The notes below the pieces were generated by a model. The model did no database searches. It was not told the origin of the DNA and saw only the letters and a program-made list of their open reading frames with translations. A DNA stretch of 64,000 nt, from contig JBICHN010000004.1 in NCBI GenBank assembly GCA_043101845.1, forward strand, positions 186,001 to 250,000, in the 5' to 3' direction. Below are positions 26,508 to 34,900 of the stretch, in pieces (the first letter of the stretch is position 1; each line of letters opens with the position of its first letter). Both the position numbers and the translations under genes were made by a program. Origin of the DNA: JBICHN01 sp043101845 (lineage in GTDB: Bacteria > Planctomycetota > Phycisphaerae > Phycisphaerales > UBA5793).

Positions 26508-27667
26508 GGCGCATCCTCCAGCTTCGCGTTACGCCGCAGGTAGCGGATACCTCGTGTTTCAAGCTCGGCGAGAACGCGATCGAGTACGCCATCTTCGCGG
26601 CCGAGAAATTCGGGCGGGTTCACTCCGGGTCGGCGGAATTCACCGCGCGCCACGAGCCGCGCGACGATCGCACACGGAAACGCCGTCGTACGCGCCATGC
26701 TCGATTCATCCGACTCCGGGTCGTGCGCATCGAGCAGATCCCACTGGACCCGCACGCGTTCGCCCCCCTGCTCGCCGTCCGCGATGACGCGCATGATCGT
26801 GAGATCGGGCTCGCCCGGCTCATACTTCCACATGGGGAAGAGCAGCGCCGAAGTCACATCGATCGGCCGCACGCGGACGCGATCGCGCCCGACTTCGATC
26901 TCTTCGTGCGAGAAGAGGCCCATCGCGCGGAGCACGCGCATGAGTTCGATGTGGCCCGGATAGCGGAGCGTCTTCTCCTTCATGCTCGGGCAGTCGATGG
27001 TCGTGGCGAGGCTGCGCAGGCCGTCGGTGTTGAACGCCTCGAGCGTTCCGACGCCGGGAAACTCCATGAGTTCCGGCTCGGAGAGCGCTTCGCGCACGAC
27101 GATCTCTCCGTTCTCGACGAGTCGCGAGGGTCGGGTGTATTCCTCGATGACATCGAACGGGGAGAACCCGGCCTTGTAGTGGAATGGCCAGTGTCGCTCG
27201 ATCGGCAATCCACCGACATAGATCTCGGCGTTCGTGAGCCGGTCGAACTGCGCCTCGGCGTATCCGACGAGCATGTTCGACATTCCGGGCGCGACGCCGC
27301 AGTCGACGACGGCCGTGACGCCGCGTTCGCGGGCAATCTCGTCGAGATCGAGCGCGTCCTCGGGCATGAAACAGATGTCGCAGAAGTTCACGCCGGCGTC
27401 GATCACCGCGCGGAGCGTCTGAAAGCCGATGGGACTCGCGAGCGCGCCGAGCGCGAGGTCGTAGTTCCCGACGAGGTCGCGCACGCGGCCCTCATCGCCG
27501 AGATCGGCCTCGACGGTCTTGATCTTCGGCGCCCGCTCCTTCGCCTTCGCGAGCGCCTCCGGTCGAATGTCCGCGACGGTGACGCGAAACTCGGGATCGT
27601 CCGCGAGGTCGCGGGCCATGATCGCGCCGACGAGTCCGGCGCCGAGCACGATCGCGTTCGTAGCCAT
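26504..27667 (-). CDS. Saccharopine dehydrogenase family NAD(P)-binding protein
   Basis: The Rossmann N-terminus is clear (IVLGAGLVGAIMARDL, then VTVADIRPEAL and DYDLALGA-type core). The family block VVDCGVAPGMSNML and the later KTLRYPGH motif are typical of saccharopine dehydrogenase / L-lysine dehydrogenase-like enzymes. It probably oxidises an amino acid or its glutamyl adduct in the cytoplasm. It has 387 residues and no signal. It is in a minus-strand operon, 24 nt after a membrane protein gene, and its stop overlaps the DUF58 start. Confidence 0.88.
   Translation of the reverse strand: MATNAIVLGAGLVGAIMARDLADDPEFRVTVADIRPEALAKAKERAPKIKTVEADLGDEGRVRDLVGNYDLALGALASPIGFQTLRAVIDAGVNFCDICFMPEDALDLDEIARERGVTAVVDCGVAPGMSNMLVGYAEAQFDRLTNAEIYVGGLPIERHWPFHYKAGFSPFDVIEEYTRPSRLVENGEIVVREALSEPELMEFPGVGTLEAFNTDGLRSLATTIDCPSMKEKTLRYPGHIELMRVLRAMGLFSHEEIEVGRDRVRVRPIDVTSALLFPMWKYEPGEPDLTIMRVIADGEQGGERVRVQWDLLDAHDPESDESSMARTTAFPCAIVARLVARGEFRRPGVNPPEFLGREDGVLDRVLAELETRGIRYLRRNAKLEDAP
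26505..26519 (-). promoter_or_regulatory. Ribosome site and CTG start of the DUF58 gene
   Basis: On the minus strand GGAGGA (26519-26514), a six-base spacer (TGCGCC) and CTG (26507-26505) lie in ideal order. The last bases of the CTG form part of the TGA stop of the saccharopine-dehydrogenase-like gene, giving the CTGA overlap. Confidence 0.6.
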
Positions 27668-27691
27668 GTCTTCCCTCCGGGAGCCAGTCGT

Positions 27692-28954
27692 TCAGGCCTC
27701 GTCGTCACGCGACGATTCGGGATCAAGATCGGTCGCTTCGTCCGCGAGGCGCAGGAGTCGGTCGCGCCAGCCGAGCGTGAGATCGCACATCGCAGCGCCG
27801 GCGTACGCGCCGATCATCAGGGTCGTCGAGAGCCATCCGGCGGCGACGAGGAGCGTCGCGGTCGCGAGCTGCACCGCGCCCGCATCCACGAGCGGCGTCG
27901 TGAGCCGCCACGCCTCGCGCCAGCGCACCCCCACGAGCCGCGCGCCCGTCGCGGCGCCGAGCCAGCGCGCATCGGCGCCGATGATGAGGCCGAGCAGCGC
28001 CGGCGCGATGAGCGCCGCCGACCACAGGTCGACCGACGCGATGAGCAGGCCGGCGAGCGCGGGCAGCGGGCCGACCTCGATGAACGCGTTGAGTCCTGAC
28101 TTTGATTCCGGCCGTGCGCCGGCGAGCGTCTTGCCGCAGAACATTCCGCCGACGAAGAGCGCGGGCAGCATGAAGTCCGATGGCTCCGGTCGAACGACCG
28201 CGAATACGAGTCCGAAGAGCGCGACCATCCACAGGAGTATGGAGGTCGCCTCGGCGACGCCGACCGCCCGGATGCGGTAGAGCAGTTCGCGCTGCGTCTC
28301 CGAACGCTCATCCGCGTCGACGCCGGCGGTCTGCGCCTCGCGCCATAGCGAGCGAAGCTCCGGCGCCATGACCCGACCAGTCACCGCGAAGCAGAACCCG
28401 AGCGCGATTCCCTCCGTCGCTTCAGCGCCGACAAGGTACACCGCCGTGACCCCGACGACGCCGACCGAAAGCACGATCGTCCAGAGTGAGACGAACAACC
28501 CTTCGCCGGCGGACGGCATAAGGCTCCGTCGGGCGCCCGGACCAGCCCAGCCCAGGATGAGCCCGGCGAGCACGGCGCCGAACCAGAGGACCGGCTCACG
28601 GTGCGCGGCGCGCGCTTCGCTCCATGCTTCAACGAGCGGCTCACGCTCGAGACGGTGACGCTCTTCGAGTTCGACGAAAGCCTGCGGACTCATGTCGCCG
28701 ATCGATCCGAGCGCCGCGCGATCGGCGGCTTGTCGCTGGTCGAGCTCTTCGAGCGCGAGCCGCTGTGTCACCCCGCCTTCGTACCAGCGTTCGTAAAGAT
28801 CCGGCATGACGCGGCCGAAGATCGTCGGACCCGCAAGCGCGCCGGCGAGAAGCCCGGCGATCGTGGCCGGTCGCTGAACGCCCGACCAGCGCAGAAGCGT
28901 CGCGAACAGCGTGGCGCTGAACGCGATGAGGACGATCGGCCAGAGCGAATCCAT
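27692..28954 (-). CDS. Multi-pass membrane protein, possible cation/proton antiporter-like fold
   Basis: About ten to twelve hydrophobic segments run through the 420 residues. A charged amphipathic stretch (about 60-115, rich in Glu and Arg) lies between the second and third helices. The segment ATIAGLLAGALAGPTIFGRVMPDLY resembles the start of Kef/NhaP-type antiporters, but I see no decisive ion-binding pair, so the call is tentative. ATG at 28954 or GTG at 28966 could start it; neither has a strong ribosome site. It is part of the seven-gene minus-strand operon. Confidence 0.6.
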   Translation of the reverse strand: MDSLWPIVLIAFSATLFATLLRWSGVQRPATIAGLLAGALAGPTIFGRVMPDLYERWYEGGVTQRLALEELDQRQAADRAALGSIGDMSPQAFVELEERHRLEREPLVEAWSEARAAHREPVLWFGAVLAGLILGWAGPGARRSLMPSAGEGLFVSLWTIVLSVGVVGVTAVYLVGAEATEGIALGFCFAVTGRVMAPELRSLWREAQTAGVDADERSETQRELLYRIRAVGVAEATSILLWMVALFGLVFAVVRPEPSDFMLPALFVGGMFCGKTLAGARPESKSGLNAFIEVGPLPALAGLLIASVDLWSAALIAPALLGLIIGADARWLGAATGARLVGVRWREAWRLTTPLVDAGAVQLATATLLVAAGWLSTTLMIGAYAGAAMCDLTLGWRDRLLRLADEATDLDPESSRDDEA

Positions 28955-29011
28955 CGGTACGGACACGCGTCATCGTAGTAGGAGTGGCGGCCGGTTCGAA
29001 GGGCGCCCCGT

Positions 29012-29884
29012 TCAGGCGCTTGCGGTCGACGCGGGCGGCGCCGCCGGCTTCGTCGAGATCGGCGGGGCGTCTTCTTCGGGCCCGAAGCTCCGGGCGAGGA
29101 AGATGCCGAGCGAAACCCCGGCGATTCCGGCGCCGATGAAGTCGATGGGCAACGGTCGGGCGAGCGCCCACACGCGCTGCTCCGCGATGATTCGCGCCCC
29201 GCCCCCGCTCATGACGAACGCGCCGATGAGGTATCCCACGACGCCGACGACGAGGGGCGTCGCGAAGAGGAGCAATCCATTCGCGCGCGGCCTCGCGAGG
29301 CGCACAATCATGACCGCGAGCGCAAGACCCACGATGACCGCGCCGAGGGCCTGTCCCTTGAGGTTCGTCCGCGCGATGAGCCAGACGAGTCCGAGTCCGA
29401 GGAGGCACGCGCCGCCGAACGCCTGAAGCGACACCGGGGCGAGCGGCCCCTTCTCGTCGGGATAGCGGTTCGGGGCTAGGCGTCCGAGAGCGAGCGTCAC
29501 CACGGCTGCGGGCAGCGCCCAGATGAAGCACTCGACCGCGAGCAGAATGAACGAGCCGCGCACGCCCCGATCCACGCCATCGAGAAGGCGGAGTACATCT
29601 TCGACGGTCGCCGTGCGATACGCGATGACGATCCAGAGGAATCCGAAGACGAACGCCCCGGTGTAGCGATGGCTGAGAACACCGGTCACGACGGCGAGCA
29701 AACCGAACCACGCGCTCGCGACGAGCATGCGGATGATGGCGCCGAACGGAGACGCAGCGAGAAGCATCGGCACGCCGTCACGGCCGTGCGGACCTTCAAA
29801 CCCGGCCAGCGCCCAGTTTGCGACCGGGACCGCGAGCGCGACCGCGATGATGAACAGAATCCATTGCTTGATCGCGTCGAGCAT
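29012..29884 (-). CDS. Multi-pass membrane protein of unknown function
   Basis: This 290-residue protein has about seven hydrophobic helices and a short Pro/Ala-rich C-terminal tail (ISTKPAAPPASTASA). GGAGAG lies before the ATG at 29884. No domain was recognised. It lies 56 nt after the DUF6580 gene and before the antiporter-like gene, so it likely shares their transcript. Confidence 0.65.
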   Translation of the reverse strand: MLDAIKQWILFIIAVALAVPVANWALAGFEGPHGRDGVPMLLAASPFGAIIRMLVASAWFGLLAVVTGVLSHRYTGAFVFGFLWIVIAYRTATVEDVLRLLDGVDRGVRGSFILLAVECFIWALPAAVVTLALGRLAPNRYPDEKGPLAPVSLQAFGGACLLGLGLVWLIARTNLKGQALGAVIVGLALAVMIVRLARPRANGLLLFATPLVVGVVGYLIGAFVMSGGGARIIAEQRVWALARPLPIDFIGAGIAGVSLGIFLARSFGPEEDAPPISTKPAAPPASTASA

Positions 29885-29940
29885 GCGGGCCTGGCTCTCC
29901 GTTCCGTTTCGGACCGTTCAGATGGCGTCGCGGTTCGGCG

Positions 29941-30498
29941 TCAGGAGACGGGCGCGAGTCGGCGGACCGTTCGACCGATCGCCGGCGCGCCCCGCGTCGC
30001 GAGTTCGTACGAGCCGAAGAAGACCGCCGACCAGGCGACGGCGCCCGCGATGGTGTACTTCAGGAACGGCAGCGCGAGGACATAGCACTCGATGAGACCG
30101 GCGACGCTGCGTCCGTACATCGATCCGAAGAGCCACACGCCGAAATTGCTTACGGCGAAGAAGAGCAGCGCCGCGCCGAGCGACAGTCCGCCGACACGCC
30201 ACGCCGTGCGCTTGTCGCCGCGCAACGCCGGGCCGAGCAGAATCGGCAGCGAGAGCGCGAGATAGTTCACCGCCATCTCGCCGGTCGTGTAAGTCCCGAA
30301 CCAGATGAGGTCGGTCACGAGCATCGCGACGACGGGCACGGCGAGCGCCGCCCAGCGCGAGCGGAGAATGAACCCGGCGAAGAGCGCCGCCGAGAGCACC
30401 GGCGCCGCGTTCGGCCAGTGCGGAATCAACCGCCCGGCGACGCAGGCGCCGATGAGGGCGAGGATAATGAGTGTTCCGTTGAGCAGGGTTCGGGGCAC
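29941..30498 (-). CDS. DUF6580 family membrane protein (putative transporter)
   Basis: Five or six helices carry the DUF6580 pattern: IPHWPNAAPVLSAALFAG at the start, a VAMLVTDLIW block, LLFFAVSNFGVWLFGSMYG, then GLIECYVLALPFLKYT. This resembles substrate-binding membrane components of vitamin transporters. GTG at 30498 with CGGAGC eight bases upstream starts a protein that opens at the first helix; the longer reading to 30555 adds only charged residues. It follows the DUF4430 gene by 77 nt, a pairing that suggests a common ligand. Confidence 0.78.
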   Translation of the reverse strand: MPRTLLNGTLIILALIGACVAGRLIPHWPNAAPVLSAALFAGFILRSRWAALAVPVVAMLVTDLIWFGTYTTGEMAVNYLALSLPILLGPALRGDKRTAWRVGGLSLGAALLFFAVSNFGVWLFGSMYGRSVAGLIECYVLALPFLKYTIAGAVAWSAVFFGSYELATRGAPAIGRTVRRLAPVS

Positions 30499-30575
30499 GA
30501 TGGCGCTCCGTTCGTTCGTTCTTCGTTCGATCCATTCGTCACTCTCGACACCCATCGGGCGTCGGCGTGTCGCAA

Positions 30576-31028
30576 CTATTTTTTATCCGGCTGCGCGGTG
30601 TACTTCCAGAGGATGACATCGTCGGGCTGGAGTCGGAGCGACCCGGCCCCGCGGTCAGCGACCTCGGTATTGACCCAGAAGAGCCAGTTCCGGCTCGAGC
30701 CGCCGCCTCCCTCGTTCTCGAGATCGTCGATTCGAACGACGAACGCCGTGGCGCCGGAGCCGCGGTATTCGAGTTCGATCCCGCGCGCATGTCGATCGGC
30801 GGCGATGAGGGCGTCGAGCGCCGTCATCTCCTTTGACCATTCGAGCGCGTCGAACACCTTGCGCACGCCGTCGTCGTAATCGACGATGAGGCGGACGACA
30901 TGCGGCTCGGGGCGGCTCGATTCCGTTCCGGCGCTCCAGCCCGCGACACCCAGCATGATCGCGAGGAACAGCGTGATGAGGGCGCTGTGTCGCGAACCGA
31001 TTCGTGGCCTTCGGTCGTTGCGCATCAT
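30576..31028 (-). CDS. Exported DUF4430 (transcobalamin-like) protein
   Basis: The 150-residue product has an N-terminal hydrophobic segment (ALITLFLAIMLGVAGWSAG), a signal or anchor. The DUF4430 domain ends with the typical NWLFWVNTEVADRGAGSLRL and DDVILWKY. DUF4430 is related to the C-terminal cobalamin-binding domain of animal transcobalamin. It would be a periplasmic or surface ligand-binding protein. ATG at 31028 has GGAGGA six bases upstream. It is 26 nt after an outer-membrane barrel gene and before DUF6580, in operon order barrel, binding protein, membrane protein. Confidence 0.82.
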   Translation of the reverse strand: MMRNDRRPRIGSRHSALITLFLAIMLGVAGWSAGTESSRPEPHVVRLIVDYDDGVRKVFDALEWSKEMTALDALIAADRHARGIELEYRGSGATAFVVRIDDLENEGGGGSSRNWLFWVNTEVADRGAGSLRLQPDDVILWKYTAQPDKK

Positions 31029-31054
31029 GCTCGTCCTCCCTTCGCCCCTTCCGA

Positions 31055-31954
31055 TCAGAAGCGAACCGTGGCGCCGACGAAGAGTCCGGCGAGCCGGCCG
31101 TCGAACTCGTAGTTCGATCCCGGCTCGTCGCGCTCGATGATGAGGTCGAGCTGCCGGTATCCGAAAGTGATACCAATGTTCTCAGCCGGCATGTAGGTCA
31201 TCGAAAAAGTCACGCCGAGCGTCGCGGTCTCGACCGAGTCGTATTCGCCGACGCCGCCGAGCACGGTGACCGCGACATCCCACACGCCGCCGCCGTCCCA
31301 TTCCGGATCGACGAAGAGATCGAGGCGCAACCCAGCCTCGATCGCGCCCGCCCACTCGTCGAACGACACCGTGGGTCCGCCCGCCGCGGCGAAGCGCTGG
31401 TCGAGGCCGACCGCGCGGCCGCCGATGAGTCCGGAAAGATGCAGGTCGGCGCGCATGTCCTGCGGGTCGGTCGGGTCGGGCTCGAGCAGGTCACCGAAGA
31501 AGTCATACCCGAGATGCGCGCTCACGCTCGTCATGCCGAAGTCGTGGGTAAGCGGCGTTCCCGCGGAGACCGGCGTTCCGTTCACGGTGAAGGTGGCGCG
31601 GGCGGGGCCGGTCGACTCGGTGTCGAAATCAAACGCCTCGACGAGGACCATCCACCGATCACGCCGCCAGATGAATTCACCGAGAAAAGTCGGTTCGTTG
31701 TCATCGAGTCCGAGATCGCGCGAGACGCTGAGCGAGGTGTTCGCCGCGGCGCCGCCGAACTGCGCGTCGCCTGACATGGCCGGAAACCAGACGAGTGGGC
31801 GGCCCTGGATCGACCAGGACCGGTCGCCGCGGACGAGCGAGTCGAACTCGCCCGTCTCCGCTTCGGGGGACTCGGCCTCCTGGCCGGCCGCCGGCGCCGT
31901 CAAACCGATCGCCAGGGCCACGCCCGCGGCGAAGATGCTCTCGTACACATGCAT
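31055..31954 (-). CDS. Outer-membrane beta-barrel protein, unknown substrate
   Basis: A signal peptide (MHVYESIFAAGVALAIGLTAPAAG) leads into a protein made of alternating amphipathic strands (SIQGRPLVWFPAMSG, RWMVLVEAFDFDTES, WDVAVTVLGGVGEYDS, IGITFGYRQLDLII) and ending in VGATVRF. The C-terminal Phe with alternating hydrophobic residues is the outer-membrane insertion signal. No plug domain or TonB box is visible, so it is not a TonB-dependent receptor. It is the first gene of the minus-strand operon that continues with DUF4430 and DUF6580. Confidence 0.78.
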   Translation of the reverse strand: MHVYESIFAAGVALAIGLTAPAAGQEAESPEAETGEFDSLVRGDRSWSIQGRPLVWFPAMSGDAQFGGAAANTSLSVSRDLGLDDNEPTFLGEFIWRRDRWMVLVEAFDFDTESTGPARATFTVNGTPVSAGTPLTHDFGMTSVSAHLGYDFFGDLLEPDPTDPQDMRADLHLSGLIGGRAVGLDQRFAAAGGPTVSFDEWAGAIEAGLRLDLFVDPEWDGGGVWDVAVTVLGGVGEYDSVETATLGVTFSMTYMPAENIGITFGYRQLDLIIERDEPGSNYEFDGRLAGLFVGATVRF

Positions 31955-32032
31955 TCGTGTTCCACCCTCTAGAGTTGTTCGCCGATCATCGTAGACGGGC
32001 GTCGGCGTGCGGTAACGGGAAAGGGCGGTTTC

Positions 32033-32500
32033 GTGGCGTCAAGCGGAGGGTCGAACGAGGGGCACGGAGTCGAGGTCGCGCCCGGGTTGCGCCTCCCCGA
32101 CGCCGCGCTCCAGTATTCGTTCAGCCGATCCGGCGGCCCGGGCGGACAGAATGTGAACAAGGTTGCGACGCAGGTCGAACTCCGGATCGATCTGAACGAC
32201 CTCCGCGCCGCCGGCATGCCCGACGCGGCAATCGAGCGTTTGCGCGACGCGGAGCCGGGGCGCATCACGAAGGCGGATGAACTCATCATCACCTCGTCCG
32301 AGAGCCGCTCGCAACACCGGAATCGCCAGCATTGCCTCGAACGGTTGCGCGAGATGCTCGTCGTGGCGCTCGCGCGGCCGAAGCGCCGACGCAAGACGCG
32401 ACCCTCGCGCGGGTCGGTCGAGCGGCGCCTCGCGGAGAAGAAGCAGCGGGGAGAGATCAAGTCACGGCGCGGCCGCGTCGATCCGCCCGAAGGACGCTGA
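32033..32500 (+). CDS. ArfB/YaeJ-like peptidyl-tRNA hydrolase (alternative rescue factor)
   Basis: A single class-I release-factor domain carries SRSGGPGGQNVNKVAT with the catalytic GGQ, and a basic tail (KRRRKTRPSRGSVERRLAEKKQRG). This is the ArfB layout: the GGQ loop hydrolyses peptidyl-tRNA on stalled ribosomes while the basic tail enters the empty mRNA channel. It has no codon-recognition domain. It starts at GTG 32033. A mitochondrial-type ICT1 homologue reads similarly. Confidence 0.9.
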   Translation: MASSGGSNEGHGVEVAPGLRLPDAALQYSFSRSGGPGGQNVNKVATQVELRIDLNDLRAAGMPDAAIERLRDAEPGRITKADELIITSSESRSQHRNRQHCLERLREMLVVALARPKRRRKTRPSRGSVERRLAEKKQRGEIKSRRGRVDPPEGR

Positions 32501-32576
32501 ACCCTGACGCGACCCGGCGCCGCGGGCGCTACACTCTCCCGCGTGCTTGTCCCACTCTCACGGCGAAAGCCAGGGT

Positions 32577-33782
32577 ATGCCGTCGACGAAACCGGAAGCG
32601 CGGATCGCGTGCGGATTGAGTGAACGCGAGGACACCGAGTCGGCGATCGCCGAGATCGTCGAATCGGTCGCGCCGCAAATGCGCGGTACGACCGATCTCG
32701 CCGTCGTCATGTTCAGCCCGCATCATCGCGAACACGCGAACGAGATCGCGTCGGCGCTGCTCGATTCGCTGGCGCCCGGGGCGCTGCTCGGCCTGAGCGC
32801 CGCGGGAGTCGTGTCGAACGAGCATGAGGTCGAGAAGCGCCCAGGCATCTCGTTGTTCGCCGCGTCGCTTCCGGGAGCGAAGATCAGCGCGTTCACCGAG
32901 GCCGATCTCAACTGGCCCGAGCACGAGAACGACGAAGCGGCGCTCCGTGAATCAATCGGGGCGCATGTCGACGATCTTCGCGCCGTCATCCTGCTCGCCG
33001 ACCCGTTCACGCCGCTCGCCCGGCTCGTGCCCGCGCTTTCAAAGTCACTCGATCGCTCGCTCGACGCCCCACCGGCCCCGCTCATCGGGGGCGTCGCATC
33101 GGCCGGACAAACCGCGGGCGAGAACCGCTACATCTTCAACGACACGGTGCGCACCGGCGGCATTCTCGGCGTCACGATCAGCGGTTCCGTACGGGTCGAT
33201 ACCGTCGTGAGCCAGGGCTGCCGCCCGATCGGCAAGCCGTTCGTCGTCACGAAGTCGCGACACAACATCATCGAAACTCTGGGCGGTCGCCCGTCGTTGC
33301 AGGCGTTCCAGGAGATGGTCGTCGAACTCGATGACGAGGATCGCGATCTCCTGCGCAAGGGCCTCTTCGTCGGCTTCGTCGTGAACGAGTACCAGGACCG
33401 TTTCGGCCGCGGTGACTTCCTCATCCGCAATGTCGTCGGTGTGGACGACAAAAAGGGTGTACTCGCGGTGAGCGACATCGCCCGCGTCGGTCAGACGGTG
33501 CAGTTCCATGTGCGCGACGCCGCATCGGCCCTCGAGGATCTCGAGATGCTGCTCGCGGCGCAGCAGCTCGATGAGCCGCCGCTCGGCGGTTTGCTCTTCA
33601 CCTGCAATGGTCGTGGATCGAACCTCTTCGAGGACGACGGGCCGAACGACGCGAAGACGATTCGGTCGATGTTGAATGACATACCGCTCGCCGGATTCTT
33701 CGCGGCGGGCGAGATCGGCCCGGTCGGGCCCGTCTCCTACATTCACGGATTTACGGCGAGCCTCGCGCTCTTCCGGGTGTGA
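32577..33782 (+). CDS. FIST-domain sensory protein
   Basis: The product matches FIST N and C domains, small-ligand sensory modules often found with two-component systems: ALLGLSAAGVVSNEHEVE, LIGGVASAGQTAGEN, GVTISGSVRVDTVVSQGC, then LLFTCNGRGSNLFEDDGPNDAK and GFFAAGEIGPVG near the end. It has 401 residues and no signal peptide. The likely start is ATG 32577, because the longer TTG reading from 32547 adds a weak, His-rich leader. The neighbours are an ArfB factor upstream and trxB in convergence; no kinase is adjacent. Confidence 0.88.
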   Translation: MPSTKPEARIACGLSEREDTESAIAEIVESVAPQMRGTTDLAVVMFSPHHREHANEIASALLDSLAPGALLGLSAAGVVSNEHEVEKRPGISLFAASLPGAKISAFTEADLNWPEHENDEAALRESIGAHVDDLRAVILLADPFTPLARLVPALSKSLDRSLDAPPAPLIGGVASAGQTAGENRYIFNDTVRTGGILGVTISGSVRVDTVVSQGCRPIGKPFVVTKSRHNIIETLGGRPSLQAFQEMVVELDDEDRDLLRKGLFVGFVVNEYQDRFGRGDFLIRNVVGVDDKKGVLAVSDIARVGQTVQFHVRDAASALEDLEMLLAAQQLDEPPLGGLLFTCNGRGSNLFEDDGPNDAKTIRSMLNDIPLAGFFAAGEIGPVGPVSYIHGFTASLALFRV

Positions 33783-33800
33783 CGCGTCACTCGCGTCGAG

Positions 33801-34796
33801 TCAGTGGACGCCCTGCGCGCCGAGCCAGCGCTCAGCGTCGATCGCGGCGCGACAGCCCATCCCGGCCGCGGTCACGGCCTGGCGGTACACCGAGTCGGCG
33901 ACATCGCCGGCCGCGAAGACGCCTTCGATGTTCGTCATCGACCGGTGCGGCACGGGGAGCTTCACATACCCGGCGCTGTCGAGATCGACGCCTGACCCTT
34001 CGAGAAACTTCGTCGCCGGCGTGTGACCAATGGCGATGAAGAGCCCCTTCACCTCGAGTTCGGAATGGTCGCCCGTCTTCGTATCTTCAAGGGTGACGCC
34101 GGTCACCTTCTCGTCGCCGAGCACATCGGTGACGACCTTGTTCCAGCAGACCTCGATCTTCGGGTCGACGAGCACGCGCTCCTGCATCACGCGACTCGCG
34201 CGGAACTCGTCGCGGCGGTGGATGATATAGACATGGCTCGCGAACTTGGAGAGGTACGACGCCTCTTCCATCGCGGTGTCCCCGCCGCCGACGACGGCGA
34301 GGGGCTGATCACGAAAGATCGGCAGCGCCCCGTCGCACACGGCGCAGGCCGACACTCCGCCTCCGCTCGTCGCAAGGCGCAGTTCGTTCTCGAGACCGAG
34401 CCAGTTCGCCGTGGCGCCGGTCGAGATGATGACCGACTGGGCGCGGACCTCGTCGCCCGACGACGCGGTGAGGCGAAACGGGCGCGACTCGAAGTCGCAT
34501 TTCACGATGTCTTCGCCGACCACCCGCGTGCCGAACCGCTCGGCCTGCTTCTGAAAGAGACTCATCATCTCCGGCCCGGTGACACCGTCCGGGAAGCCCG
34601 GATAGTTCTCAACCTCGGTCGTCAGCATGAGCTGGCCGCCCGGGAGCACGGGCGCCGGATTCTGCTTCGGCACGCCGACATAGCAGATCGGCTGCAGGTT
34701 CGCGCGGGCGGCATAGACCGCAGCCGTCCAGCCCGCGGGGCCCGATCCGATGATGACCACTTTCTCGACGCGGTCGCCGTTTCTCGTCTCAGTCAT
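33801..34796 (-). CDS. trxB: Thioredoxin reductase
   Basis: Low-molecular-weight TrxB: FAD motif VVIIGSGPAGWTAA, the redox pair C151-C154 in the CAVCDG box, the NADPH motif VVGGGDTAMEEA, and FAAGDVAD near the C-terminus. It reduces thioredoxin with NADPH in the cytoplasm. At 331 residues it is typical. The start is ATG 34796. It converges with the FIST gene. The 104-bp gap on its 5' side holds an imperfect hairpin near 34839-34861 and no recognisable gene. Confidence 0.95.
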   Translation of the reverse strand: MTETRNGDRVEKVVIIGSGPAGWTAAVYAARANLQPICYVGVPKQNPAPVLPGGQLMLTTEVENYPGFPDGVTGPEMMSLFQKQAERFGTRVVGEDIVKCDFESRPFRLTASSGDEVRAQSVIISTGATANWLGLENELRLATSGGGVSACAVCDGALPIFRDQPLAVVGGGDTAMEEASYLSKFASHVYIIHRRDEFRASRVMQERVLVDPKIEVCWNKVVTDVLGDEKVTGVTLEDTKTGDHSELEVKGLFIAIGHTPATKFLEGSGVDLDSAGYVKLPVPHRSMTNIEGVFAAGDVADSVYRQAVTAAGMGCRAAIDAERWLGAQGVH

Positions 34797-34900
34797 GGAG
34801 TGCGCTCAATCTCGTTTCGGTCTCGTTGTCATGTGGCCGGCGCGCGATCATCGATCGCGCCCTGCCGTCCCGCGTCCTGAGCGTAGCGCTCGAAGGAAAA

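Noticed and set aside
26408..26592. Possible frameshift between the DUF58 gene and an overlapping ATG frame starting at 26592
   Set aside because: The DUF58 frame itself extends upstream with family-like sequence to a CTG with an ideal ribosome site, so no frameshift is needed.
34839..34861. GC-rich inverted repeat between trxB and the unknown secreted-protein gene
   Set aside because: The stem is imperfect and no T-run follows on either strand, so it is not called a terminator.
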